This document shows positions 8,100 to 16,316 of a stretch of 64,000 bases of DNA, piece by piece. Each line of letters starts with the position of its first letter. Position 1 is the first letter of the stretch. The notes beneath the pieces were generated by a model. The model saw only the letters and a program-made list of their open reading frames with translations. It was not told where the DNA came from and made no database searches. A program made the translations under genes and the position numbers. This DNA comes from Bacillota bacterium (GTDB lineage Bacteria > Bacillota > Clostridia > DSM-8532): contig JAEZJF010000013.1 of assembly GCA_023415825.1 (NCBI GenBank), positions 1 to 64,000 on the forward strand. The letters are read 5' to 3'.

Positions 8100-9077
8100 A
8101 TGAGAATTGCGATGATTGGTGCCGGTTACATAGCGGGCCTCAACGGTAAAGCGTTGCTGGCCCTTGATGATGTGGTGCTTTGTGCCATCTCAAACCGTAC
8201 CCTGGATAAGGCCTGGCTGCTTTGTGAGCAGCTTGGCCTTTGCTGTCCCGTTTATGAAGATTATCATGATATGCTTGAAAAAGAAAAACCGGATGCTGTG
8301 GTCATTAACCTCGCCCACCATTTACATCTCGAGTGCTTTACAGCCTGCGCCCAGGCTGGTGTTGATATTATCATCGAAAAAGCGTTGGGGAATACCTATG
8401 AAGAGTGTTTATGCATGATGGAGGCAGCAAAGCGATATAAGATCAAGGCTACGGTATGTCAGACCCAGAGGTATAATGCTGTATACCAGGCAGCTCTTGC
8501 CTTTATTAATGAGAATGATTTGGGCCCGCTGCTTTCGATAGATGATCACCTGCACTGCCATTACTTTTGGGATGGCCGTTCACCTTGGCAGCTTTCACAA
8601 GAGCAGTCCGGAGGTGGAATCGCGCTTAATTACGGTGTTCATCAGTTGGATCGTGTGCACTTGTTCCTGGGTCAGAAAACAAAGGAATTCCACGCTTATT
8701 ATTTGGCTAAAAAGCCGGACATAGAGGTCTATTCCTCCTATGCCATGATGGGGGTGGGGGATAAGGGAACACCCTATTCCGTTACTTGTACAGGTTATTC
8801 GGGTCCTGCTATCAATGAGACTCGGCTGGTGTTTGAGAGAGGTATTCTGCAATGCTCCCTTGCAGAGAACGGTGTACATCCCTATGGGCTTTATTTTGGC
8901 AACAATGAGACAGGGAAATTTATTTCTATTCCTGTACCCCTGTCTGGTGATCAAATGTATGAGAGACAATTCAGGGCTGCTGTAGACTATCTCACTGGCA
9001 AGGAGGACACACCGCCTGTCCCGTTGGAATGGGCAGCCGAAATGGTTCGACTGGTGGAGTGCGGGATAAAGGAATAG
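8100..9077 (+). CDS. Gfo/Idh/MocA-family oxidoreductase
   Basis: A 325-residue NAD(P)-dependent oxidoreductase. The Rossmann motif G-A-G-Y-I-A-G is at residues 7-13. The usual EKP motif that places the catalytic Lys reads EKALG (93-97), so the Pro is replaced by Ala while the Lys is kept. GGGIALNYGVHQLD near 170 is the family's second-domain signature with the catalytic-site His. It is the last gene of the first rightward operon and is closed by the terminator at 9083-9118. It probably oxidises or epimerises a cyclic sugar hydroxyl. The start follows GGGGAG. Confidence 0.85.
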   Translation: MRIAMIGAGYIAGLNGKALLALDDVVLCAISNRTLDKAWLLCEQLGLCCPVYEDYHDMLEKEKPDAVVINLAHHLHLECFTACAQAGVDIIIEKALGNTYEECLCMMEAAKRYKIKATVCQTQRYNAVYQAALAFINENDLGPLLSIDDHLHCHYFWDGRSPWQLSQEQSGGGIALNYGVHQLDRVHLFLGQKTKEFHAYYLAKKPDIEVYSSYAMMGVGDKGTPYSVTCTGYSGPAINETRLVFERGILQCSLAENGVHPYGLYFGNNETGKFISIPVPLSGDQMYERQFRAAVDYLTGKEDTPPVPLEWAAEMVRLVECGIKE

Positions 9078-9082
9078 CAATA

Positions 9083-9118
9083 AAAAAACTCGAGGAAGCA
9101 ATCATCCTCGAGTTTTTT
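9083..9118 (+). terminator. Intrinsic terminator after the first operon
   Basis: Stem CTCGAGGA/TCCTCGAG flanked by A-run and T-run (AAAAAA and TTTTTT), 8-base loop. It can serve the rightward operon ending at 9077 and, because the A/T runs are symmetric, also the leftward SDR gene ending at 9145. Confidence 0.9.
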
Positions 9119-9144
9119 ACTCATACTATAAAGTCATGTGACCT

Positions 9145-9930
9145 TTACCAAGACGTCCAGCCGCCGTCTACCACTATGTTGGCCCCGGTGGTGAAGGTAG
9201 CAGAATCGGATATCAGGTAGCAAAATGCACCTGCGATTTCCTTGTTGGTACCTACTCTACCCAGCATGGTCTTATTGGAGAGCTCGCGCAGGAATTCCTC
9301 GGGCGGCAGCTTGCGATGATCCGGGAAGGGTCCGGGTGTTACGCTGTTGACACGAATGCCTTTAGGTGCAAGATGACCGGCACAGTATTTGGTGAGCTGA
9401 ATGACTGCTGCTTTTGCGGCACCGTAGTTTGGCGGATTATTTTGGCCGCTGTTGCCGTATATCCTGTAATCCGGCGAAACCATGCCGTACATGGAACCAG
9501 TATTGACAATACAGCTCTGCTCGTTCTTCTCAAAGTAGGGAATAGCCTCGCGAATGGCCCGGAAGGTGGTGTTGAGTGTGCCTTCAATGCCGGTGCTCCA
9601 CTCCTCATCGGTCATTTTATCGATGGAATTTGAAGCACCAAACGTGGCCAGATTGATAAGGCTGTTGAACCCGCCGAAGGCCTCTACGCATTTGTCATAG
9701 GCACCACGAACCTGCGAAGTGTCACTGATGTCGCATTTAAATAAAACACAGTTAGGATCACCTTCAAACTGGACGATATTATTCTTTGCAAATTCAGGGA
9801 AAGAGTCAGCAACGACGACCTTGGCCCCCAAATCAAGCATGGCTCTCACAGTGGCACTGCCAAGATAACCGCCACCTCCGAATACGACTGCGTATTTCCC
9901 TGAGAGATCAAATATATTCATAGTATCCAT
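9145..9930 (-). CDS. SDR-family NAD(P)-dependent dehydrogenase
   Basis: A 261-residue short-chain dehydrogenase, last gene of a three-gene leftward operon (HpcH aldolase, aldo/keto reductase, SDR). The glycine motif is FGGGGYLGS, the active-site Ser lies in NTGSMYG, and Tyr/Lys in NYGAAKA. The C-terminus ends VVDGGW-x-x-W, typical of classical SDRs. I chose the ATG at 9930 because GGAG lies 6 bases upstream; an ATG at 9942 has no ribosome site and one at 9921 is too far from it. The likely substrate is a sugar or sugar-acid hydroxyl. Confidence 0.85.
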   Translation of the reverse strand: MDTMNIFDLSGKYAVVFGGGGYLGSATVRAMLDLGAKVVVADSFPEFAKNNIVQFEGDPNCVLFKCDISDTSQVRGAYDKCVEAFGGFNSLINLATFGASNSIDKMTDEEWSTGIEGTLNTTFRAIREAIPYFEKNEQSCIVNTGSMYGMVSPDYRIYGNSGQNNPPNYGAAKAAVIQLTKYCAGHLAPKGIRVNSVTPGPFPDHRKLPPEEFLRELSNKTMLGRVGTNKEIAGAFCYLISDSATFTTGANIVVDGGWTSW

Positions 9931-9952
9931 CCCTTTCTCCATATGCGTACGA

Positions 9953-10903
9953 TTAAGCTTTTGGCCTTCTCAATACGGTCATGATACCCTCCAGATCGAC
10001 ATCTGAAAAAGCCTTGAGGGCTTCATTGCGCTCAGCCTCACCAATGGCAGGGCCGTCGAGTAATGCGATGTTTTCTCTTACCTGCTCCGGTGTATCTGCA
10101 CCCAGTACCAAGCTCGTTACTCCGGGTATATCCCGGATAAAGGATATGGCGAACTGAGCAACGCTCATGCCGGAACGCTCAGCAAGACGGCGCAGTGTTT
10201 TAAGATGAGGTGCTGCATATCGGGCAAGGTCCGGGTCTCCCATATTGTCGGGGTCAAGGAAGAATAAGCCCTGCAAGAACACACTGCGGACGAACACACC
10301 AATATTTTTTTCATGGAGTCGTCTTAGATAGCCTTGATGAATGAGCTTCTGGTCAAACAGACTCATGGGAATCTGGATCGCCTGATACAGATCATTTTGC
10401 AGCATGGTCTCCACTTCTTCAGGAAAATAGATGGAGGCTCCCACAATATCTGTGTAGCCACGATTGATCAAACTCTTGAGGGTTTTTGGCACAATGTCAC
10501 CATGCTTGGTCATATCCTCTGGACGGTGCATTAATATGCAATTAACCTTTTTAACCTTTAAAAGAGAAAGAGAAGTTTCAACTGATTCGATAATTTCCTT
10601 TTCTACTATTGCATCGGAAGAACCTACCGGCACAGTAGTAAAAAACTTGGTGGTTAGGAACGGAAACTCGCCTTTATAGCTGCCTTCCTCAAAAAAACCA
10701 CCCAGCACCTTTTCTGAGTCACCATAGCCCCGTGCTGTATCAAGAGATGTAATACCATGCTCCAAAGCTTCTCGAAGCATGGAAAAACTTTTTTGCTGAT
10801 CCGGCTTGCCGCCTGTATTGGCAATGCCGTAATTCATACCGAGCTGAACAGTACCCAGAGACATATTGGATACCTTAGCTCTACCAATCTCGGTATACTT
10901 CAT
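9953..10903 (-). CDS. Aldo/keto reductase
   Basis: A 316-residue (beta/alpha)8 aldo/keto reductase. The catalytic tetrad is readable: Asp and Tyr in SLDTARGYGDSE, Lys in TTKFF, and His in ILMHRPED. The C-terminal NADPH-binding region is SLVLGADTPEQV. The start is the ATG at 10903 preceded by AGGAGG, giving the normal start MKYTEIGRAKVSN. The ribosome site overlaps the stop of the upstream aldolase gene (10914), so the two are tightly coupled. It probably interconverts an aldose or aldehyde and its alcohol within the same catabolic branch as the aldolase. Substrate not readable. Confidence 0.85.
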   Translation of the reverse strand: MKYTEIGRAKVSNMSLGTVQLGMNYGIANTGGKPDQQKSFSMLREALEHGITSLDTARGYGDSEKVLGGFFEEGSYKGEFPFLTTKFFTTVPVGSSDAIVEKEIIESVETSLSLLKVKKVNCILMHRPEDMTKHGDIVPKTLKSLINRGYTDIVGASIYFPEEVETMLQNDLYQAIQIPMSLFDQKLIHQGYLRRLHEKNIGVFVRSVFLQGLFFLDPDNMGDPDLARYAAPHLKTLRRLAERSGMSVAQFAISFIRDIPGVTSLVLGADTPEQVRENIALLDGPAIGEAERNEALKAFSDVDLEGIMTVLRRPKA

Positions 10904-10913
10904 GATGATCCTC

Positions 10914-11711
10914 CTACTTGATGTCTTCAAATGCAACGGCTTCTGTATTGTCACACTTGGCGACAATATCCTGGAAGTAGGGGGCAAGCGCCACAACGTC
11001 TGCTCCGAGGCTGATAAAGTTATATCCCATATTTACTAATTCATTGAAGTTTCCTGTGCCGCCAACCGTACCTGCAAATTTCCCGTGCTTTCTGGCGGTC
11101 TTTGCTACCAATCGCTTGGTTTCTTCCAGGAGAGGGTTGTCCCAATCACAAGGAATGCCTGCGCCTTGGCTGAAATCGGCTGGGCCGAAGAATATCATAT
11201 CAATACCCGGTAGCGCACAGATTTCATCAAGCTCTTTAAGCGGCTCGGGATCCTCGATCTGTACGATAACAAAGCGTTGCTCGTTGGCTTGCTTGATATA
11301 ATCGGCGGTATCGACAAGACAGTACTTCCCGTCCGAATTGCCGCCGTCCAGAGGGCGTCGGCCGATAGGATGGAATTTGGTGTAGTATTGTACATACTTG
11401 GCATCTTCAAGACTCATGAGGTGAGGTACCATAATACCTGTACTATCTGCTTCCAGAGGCTGGATATAATCGCTGTAACCACCGCGGGATATACGAGTGA
11501 GGAGGTCACAGTCATAAACCTTTGTAGCGAGGGCAGCCTGTTCTACGGTGTCAATCCCATTCGGTACATGCTCCATGTCTACCCATACGCAATCAAATCC
11601 GCACATAGCTGCGAGTTCCACTATTCTGCGGTCACTAAAGTTCAGCTTAATACAGGTTGCTACTTTTCCTTCTCTCATCTTCCTTAGTACTCTGCTTGGC
11701 CTCATATTCAT
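10914..11711 (-). CDS. HpcH/HpaI-family class II aldolase
   Basis: A 265-residue metal-dependent aldolase of the HpcH/HpaI/citrate lyase-like family, which cleaves 2-keto-3-deoxy or 4-hydroxy-2-oxo acids to pyruvate (or a short oxoacid) and an aldehyde. Key parts are FDCVWVDMEHVP near residue 43, GIMVPHLMSLEDAK, QIEDPEPLKELDEI with the metal Glu, and FFGPADFSQGAG with the metal Asp. The start at 11711 has GGAGG 8 bases upstream. It leads the leftward operon that shares a control region with the operon at 12016. Together with the adjacent reductase and SDR it suggests a non-phosphorylated or partly oxidised sugar-acid route. Confidence 0.85.
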   Translation of the reverse strand: MNMRPSRVLRKMREGKVATCIKLNFSDRRIVELAAMCGFDCVWVDMEHVPNGIDTVEQAALATKVYDCDLLTRISRGGYSDYIQPLEADSTGIMVPHLMSLEDAKYVQYYTKFHPIGRRPLDGGNSDGKYCLVDTADYIKQANEQRFVIVQIEDPEPLKELDEICALPGIDMIFFGPADFSQGAGIPCDWDNPLLEETKRLVAKTARKHGKFAGTVGGTGNFNELVNMGYNFISLGADVVALAPYFQDIVAKCDNTEAVAFEDIK

Positions 11712-12015
11712 TGGGTATTCCTCCATGCAATCTATATTTTAGATTTTACCTATCACAATTATACCACTATGCTGGGAATGTGAGAATATAAAAACAAAAA
11801 ATAATAAGCTATCATTTACTCTTCCGAAATAGTAACGGGTATTTATTAAGCATAATGAAAATATAAAAGCAATAATAATAAAGATACTATTTTCTTTTCC
11901 GAAAGTGGTTGAAAAACAGAGTGTTACGTTATACTATAAGATTATGGTTATTTAAAGGCTTATCTCAAATTGATGCAGGCCTTTAAGGCAATAATTTTAA
12001 GAGAGGTGACCCATT
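11712..12015. promoter_or_regulatory. Divergent control region with direct repeats
   Basis: This AT-rich 304-base gap separates two divergent catabolic operons. Two direct repeats of roughly 33 bases, each starting AATAATAA and ending CTTCCGAAA or TTTTCCGAAAG, lie near 11801-11830 and 11871-11905. The second contains TTTC-N6-GAAA (11891-11904); the first has TTAC-N6-GAAA (11816-11829). They are candidate operators for one regulator acting on both operons. No coding potential is visible. Confidence 0.55.
11909..11937 (+). promoter_or_regulatory. Candidate sigma-A promoter for the 12016 operon
   Basis: TTGAAA (-35, 11909-11914), 17-base spacer, TACTAT (-10, 11932-11937). The TTTC-N6-GAAA repeat ends 4 bases upstream of the -35, a position suited to regulation. 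Confidence 0.5.
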
Positions 12016-12981
12016 ATGGCAGGCGTTTGGCCCCTTGGTGAGAAAGAGCTTCGCATTGGTATTTTAGGTATGACGGAAGGTAATGGACATCCCTATTCAT
12101 GGAGTGCCATGTTCAATGATTACAACAAGGAGTATATGGATAAATGCCCCTTTGCGGGAATCCCTGTTTATTTGAACAAACAGCCCAAGCATACTATTGG
12201 CATACCGGGTGCACACATCACGCATATTCATTGCAACAATCGTGCTGATGCTGAGGATACGGCACGCTGCTCGCTGATCCCTCATATAGTTGACAGGCCT
12301 GAGGATATGATCGGACAGGTGGATGCGGTGATTTGTGCAACAGACATCGGATCTGAGCATGTAGACCGTTGCCGCCCCTTCATAGAAGCAGATATCCCCC
12401 TATTCATAGACAAGCCCATGGTGGACAATGAAAAGGATCTTCGTACCTTTGTCAAATGGCATAATGAGGGGAAGCGTTTTATCTCATCCTCATCCATGCG
12501 CTATGTCAAGGCAATGGAGCCTTTCTTTGAGAACCATTATGAGATTGGCAAGCTCATGTATATTTGCCAGCCTATGTGCAAAAAATGGGAGTCCTACGGT
12601 ATTCACGCACTGGAGGGAATTTTCCCGCTGCTTGGTGAAGGCTTCCTCTCCATACAGAACACCGGTACCTATGAGCGGAATATGATACACATTACTCATA
12701 AATCCGGCTGCGATGTGCATATTCCACTGTCTGCCGGTATGTACGGCGCGTTCGGTACTACGCTTTTAGTAGGAAGCATTGGCAATAAGGCAGTTACAGA
12801 CAGCGATTCCTATTATTCATTTAAAAAGCAAATGGATAATTTCGTACATTATCTGCGAACCGGTGAGGAACCCTTCCCCTTTACCGAGACAATAGAACTG
12901 ATGAAGCTGGTCATCGGCGGTATCATGAGCCGTGAGCAAGGTGGCAGGAAGGTTATGCTCTCTGAAATCAAGGAGATATAA
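12016..12981 (+). CDS. Gfo/Idh-like oxidoreductase with altered nucleotide motif
   Basis: A 321-residue protein with Gfo/Idh/MocA layout but an unusual N-terminus: instead of G-x-G-x-x-G it has GILGMTEGNGHPYSW after a beta strand, followed by an insert. The region VDAVICATDIGSEHVDRC and the motif FIDKPM (130-135, Asp132-Lys133-Pro134 in place of EKP) support the family. The C-terminal beta domain ends with PFTETIELMKLVIGG. NAD binding may be changed or lost. It is the first gene of a rightward operon with two SDRs, a DapA-type lyase and an SGNH hydrolase. GAGGTGACC lies upstream of the ATG. Its role is likely a sugar dehydrogenase or a related non-redox enzyme. Confidence 0.7.
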   Translation: MAGVWPLGEKELRIGILGMTEGNGHPYSWSAMFNDYNKEYMDKCPFAGIPVYLNKQPKHTIGIPGAHITHIHCNNRADAEDTARCSLIPHIVDRPEDMIGQVDAVICATDIGSEHVDRCRPFIEADIPLFIDKPMVDNEKDLRTFVKWHNEGKRFISSSSMRYVKAMEPFFENHYEIGKLMYICQPMCKKWESYGIHALEGIFPLLGEGFLSIQNTGTYERNMIHITHKSGCDVHIPLSAGMYGAFGTTLLVGSIGNKAVTDSDSYYSFKKQMDNFVHYLRTGEEPFPFTETIELMKLVIGGIMSREQGGRKVMLSEIKEI

Positions 12982-12983
12982 GC

Positions 12984-13769
12984 ATGAATAATCAATTTTC
13001 ATTAAAAGGAAAGAATGCACTAATTAGTTCACCTGAATATGTCTACGGTGTAGAAATTGCTGCAGGCCTTTATGAAGCAGGTGCCAAGGTATGGTTTTGC
13101 GGCAGCAATATGGATGCACTGCGTGATGCGGCGCAAAAGCTGGAAAAGAGCGGAGGGCGTGTGGAGGGACTCATTGAGTACCACCAGCTGGATGAGAAAA
13201 ACGCTATTTCCTTAGCCGGAGAGGTCCGTGAAAAACTTGGCACGCTTGATATATTCGTGGACAATGGTTCCAACGTGCTGCTTAAAGGGTGGGTACACAC
13301 CTTTGAGGAGATTTACGATAACTTAAAACGGACACAGCTGGGCCTTATGCTCACTGTGAAGCATCTGGGCATGCTCATGGCCGAACAGGGCTCCGGCTCT
13401 GTGATTTTCGTATCCGATTACGCTGCTCTGGTTGGTTGCGATGTCCAGAACTATGTTGACGCTCCCGAGAAATTCGATGAGGACTTCTCTCTGGATTACG
13501 GTTTTGTTAAAGGCTCCTACGTCAACTATGCGCGGCAGGCGGCGGGTTATCTCGGTGACCATGATGTACGGTGCAACTGTATTGCTTATGCACCACTGGA
13601 GAACACGGTACCCCTGGGCTTTGCCGATTCGTTTATCAAGCACTCACATATAAAACGCTTGGCAACACCTGGAGATATCAAGGCTGCAGCTGTTTTTCTC
13701 GCTTCGGATGCATCTTCATACATCACGGGGATCACATTGCCCGTTGACGGCGGATACACTGCTAAATAG
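12984..13769 (+). CDS. Divergent SDR-family protein lacking the canonical glycine motif
   Basis: A 261-residue SDR-like protein. The first strand is followed by SSPEYVYGVEIAAGL where other SDRs, including the next gene, have TGG-x-x-x-YG, so the dinucleotide-binding glycines are largely gone. The Tyr/Lys pair survives in YGFVK (172-176), and the C-terminus is typical (SSYITGITLPVDGGY). NNAG is replaced by DNGSN. It could be a partner subunit of the next SDR, an NADP-independent isomerase or dehydratase, or an enzyme with weak cofactor binding. It begins 3 bases after the Gfo/Idh-like gene. Its stop lies 20 bases before the next gene, so the two SDRs are co-expressed. Confidence 0.75.
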   Translation: MNNQFSLKGKNALISSPEYVYGVEIAAGLYEAGAKVWFCGSNMDALRDAAQKLEKSGGRVEGLIEYHQLDEKNAISLAGEVREKLGTLDIFVDNGSNVLLKGWVHTFEEIYDNLKRTQLGLMLTVKHLGMLMAEQGSGSVIFVSDYAALVGCDVQNYVDAPEKFDEDFSLDYGFVKGSYVNYARQAAGYLGDHDVRCNCIAYAPLENTVPLGFADSFIKHSHIKRLATPGDIKAAAVFLASDASSYITGITLPVDGGYTAK

Positions 13770-13789
13770 TGCATAGAAAGGAAATGTGC

Positions 13790-14587
13790 ATGAATACATT
13801 AGAAATGTTTTCACTAAAAGGCAAAGTCGCTTTGATTACCGGCGGTAGAGCAATGTACGGCAAAAGCTGTTCCATCGCACTGGTGGATGCGGGCGCCAAG
13901 CTATATCTGGCAAGCCATTCTGTGGAAGCTGCTAAGGAAACGGCAGAAGAACTGCGTGAGCGCGGCGGACAGGTGGAGATTGTTGAGTTCCATCAGGAAG
14001 ATCCCGAATCCATCAAAAAGCTGGTGGAATATGTGGTTGAGAAGGAAAATGCCATTGACGTATTTGTCAATGCAAGCCGTGTCATTCCCAAGGGTGGTAT
14101 TGGATGGTTTCAGGAGGAGAGCGGCCTTGATTGGTCGGTTCGGGTCAATTCCGCCGGATGTCTCTATTTAACCATGCTTGTTGGAGAACAGATGATTCGC
14201 CAAAAAAGCGGTTCCATCATAAACTTTGGCTCCATGATGGGCTTGATCGGTGTGGAAAAGCACAATTACGATGGGGAGCCCGGTATGGGTGACGGTTCCC
14301 ATGCCCATGATTATGCGCTCAACAAATCGGGTATTACAGCATGGACACGCCATGCCGCCAGCTACTACGGTAGATTTGGTGTACGCATCAATACCCTTTG
14401 CCCGGGAGGGCTTGCGTCCGAACGCACACCAAAGCTTTTCTCTCAAAACTATTCACGCCATACACAACTGGGACGCCTTGCCGACAATGATGATATAAAA
14501 GGTCCCGTATTGTTCCTGGCCTCGGATGCTTCAGCCTACCTTACAGGCTTATCCATTCCCGTGGATGGCGGCTATACTTGCATCTAG
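13790..14587 (+). CDS. SDR-family NAD(P)-dependent dehydrogenase
   Basis: A 265-residue classical SDR with intact sites: TGGRAMYGKS near residue 19, FVNASRV where NNAG is usual, NFGSMMG with the catalytic Ser, and YALNK with Tyr/Lys. It ends LSIPVDGGYTC. The ATG at 13790 is chosen because AAGGAA lies 7 bases upstream; an upstream GTG overlapping the previous stop lacks a site. It resembles its neighbour at 12984 in length and ending (AYLTGLSIPVDGGYT versus SYITGITLPVDGGYT), which suggests a tandem duplication with one copy losing the cofactor motif. Confidence 0.85.
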   Translation: MNTLEMFSLKGKVALITGGRAMYGKSCSIALVDAGAKLYLASHSVEAAKETAEELRERGGQVEIVEFHQEDPESIKKLVEYVVEKENAIDVFVNASRVIPKGGIGWFQEESGLDWSVRVNSAGCLYLTMLVGEQMIRQKSGSIINFGSMMGLIGVEKHNYDGEPGMGDGSHAHDYALNKSGITAWTRHAASYYGRFGVRINTLCPGGLASERTPKLFSQNYSRHTQLGRLADNDDIKGPVLFLASDASAYLTGLSIPVDGGYTCI

Positions 14588-14630
14588 TACTGCTTTTTAA
14601 GTAGATTATCTATGATATGAGGTTATCTTT

Positions 14631-15554
14631 ATGGCCACTATGAAAAGATATCCACAGACCATGCTGGCAACAGCCTGTATCCCATGGACCGATAGCTTTG
14701 AATTGGATGAAAAACTTTTCAGAGACGAGGTCAGACATCTTTTGGGTGCAGGTATCAAGCATATTTACATTATGGGCACTGCCGGAGAAGGGTATGACTT
14801 GACCAACGAGGAATATGAAAAGATCGTGGGCGTATTCATGGAAGAGATGAGTGGTCCCGGCTTGCATCCCATGGTATGTGTCATCAGCCAATCGACCCAA
14901 TTGACATTACAAAGGATAGAGATTGCCCACAAAATCGGTATCAGGGAATTCCAATTGGTGCTGCCTTCCTGGGGTGTACTCAATGACAAGGAGCTTTTGA
15001 CGTATTTTCATATGATTTGCGATCGGTATCCGGACTGCTTCTTCATGATCTATAATATCGGCCGGTCCGGGCGTGTGCTGGGGATTGATCATTTTCAGAC
15101 CCTTGCTAAAGAAATACCCAATCTTGTGGCGGCAAAATTCACAACACCCAATACTGTTATTCTTAACGAACTCTTAAGCAGCGATTGCCCCATTCAATTC
15201 TTTGTGACGGACCTGGGCTGGGCTTACGGTTCGCAGATTGGCGAATGTGGTTATTTGCTTTCCATCGGAATATCCAACCCCAAAATAGCCAGAAAATACT
15301 TTGAGGCCGGATTAAACCGCGATTTTAACGAGCTCTTTCGGATAGAACGTGAATTGGGCCTCATTCGTCAAAGCCTCATTAAGGTTGTGGGGTCAAATGC
15401 AATGGATGGCGCTTATGACAAACTGACCACAAAGCTGGGACTTCCGGATTTTCCTCTTCGCCTGCGACCTCCATATGAATATCCATCCGATGAAGATTAC
15501 AGAAGACACCTTGAGTATATACAAGGCAAATTGCCCCACTGGGTTCAAAATTAA
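14631..15554 (+). CDS. DapA/NanA-family lyase
   Basis: A 307-residue class I aldolase-like enzyme. GTAGEGYDL near residue 49 replaces the GTTGE phosphate loop. IYNIGRSG places the catalytic Tyr at 141 (usual form Y-N-x-P-x-x-T-G), and AAKFTTPN the Schiff-base Lys at 169. The changed YN-x-P motif and the Trp-rich C-terminal parts (LGWAYGSQIGECG) argue against dihydrodipicolinate synthase and for a sugar-acid or novel 2-oxoacid lyase or dehydratase. It lies in an operon with two SDRs and an SGNH hydrolase, so it probably splits an oxidised sugar to pyruvate. Confidence 0.8.
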   Translation: MATMKRYPQTMLATACIPWTDSFELDEKLFRDEVRHLLGAGIKHIYIMGTAGEGYDLTNEEYEKIVGVFMEEMSGPGLHPMVCVISQSTQLTLQRIEIAHKIGIREFQLVLPSWGVLNDKELLTYFHMICDRYPDCFFMIYNIGRSGRVLGIDHFQTLAKEIPNLVAAKFTTPNTVILNELLSSDCPIQFFVTDLGWAYGSQIGECGYLLSIGISNPKIARKYFEAGLNRDFNELFRIERELGLIRQSLIKVVGSNAMDGAYDKLTTKLGLPDFPLRLRPPYEYPSDEDYRRHLEYIQGKLPHWVQN

Positions 15555-15575
15555 GAAACAATCGGGAGGAGTTTC

Positions 15576-16226
15576 ATGAATCATCTGACTTCCAAATGGA
15601 TTGGTAAAACAATTGTTACCTTTGGCGATTCCATCACCTGGTATGATGGTCAGTCCTTTGGCTCATCCCATAGTGAAAGCGGCCAAATAACCGTAGGCTA
15701 CCAATCCTACATAAGAAAGCATTTAGGTGCCGTTGTTAAAAACGAGGGTGTATCGGGTTATACCATGCCTCAGATTTCAGAAAGGGTTCGATCCTATGAC
15801 TTTTCAGGTGTAGACGCTGTAACCCTGACAGCGGGAGCCAATGATTTCAGAAATATTCCGACACTATTAGGAACGGTCCGGCCCATTGGAAGCGAATTTG
15901 ATAACTCGACAACCATTGGTGCATTACAATCAGCAATAGAGTATATTCTTGACCAAAACCCCATAATCAGAATCTATATCCTCACTCCCATTAAGGGTTG
16001 GAATGGATCGGACGTCATGCCCACAGCATATCCTGACAGCCTCAAGAAGGTTGCTGAATGCTATGCTTTACCGGTTTGTGACTGGTATAGCGAGAGCGGT
16101 ATTAATGCCATAACCAAAAGTGTTTACATCGGGGATGACGATACTTTGCCCTATAAATTGCATCCTACTAATTCTGGCTTCGAGCGTATGGCAAGTATCC
16201 TGATCCCGTTTTTGGTTACCCATTAG
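15576..16226 (+). CDS. SGNH/GDSL-type hydrolase
   Basis: A 216-residue cytoplasmic SGNH hydrolase; no signal peptide is seen. Block I is VTFGDSITW with Ser19, block II carries a Gly in NEGVSGYTMPQ, block III is AGANDFRN with Asn, and block V is KLHPTNSGFERM with His. The usual Asp three residues before that His is Tyr (YKLH), so the acid of the triad must come from elsewhere or be missing. Such enzymes remove O-acetyl or other acyl groups from sugars. GGGAGGAG precedes the ATG. It is the last gene of the operon, closed by the hairpin at 16278-16302. Confidence 0.8.
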   Translation: MNHLTSKWIGKTIVTFGDSITWYDGQSFGSSHSESGQITVGYQSYIRKHLGAVVKNEGVSGYTMPQISERVRSYDFSGVDAVTLTAGANDFRNIPTLLGTVRPIGSEFDNSTTIGALQSAIEYILDQNPIIRIYILTPIKGWNGSDVMPTAYPDSLKKVAECYALPVCDWYSESGINAITKSVYIGDDDTLPYKLHPTNSGFERMASILIPFLVTH

Positions 16227-16277
16227 GGGGATAACCGGTTTATAAACATAAATAGGGGGGATTTATAACCGGTGCGG

Positions 16278-16302
16278 AAAAACCAGCCATTGGCTGGTTT
16301 TT
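16278..16302. terminator. Bidirectional intrinsic terminator
   Basis: AAAAACCAGCC and GGCTGGTTTTT form an 11-bp stem with a 3-base loop. It ends the SGNH operon rightward and the small YopX gene leftward. Just before it, 16227-16272 carries a GGGGATAACCGGTTTATAA-like imperfect inverted repeat of unknown role. Confidence 0.85.
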
Positions 16303-16316
16303 CTGTATCTACAGTG

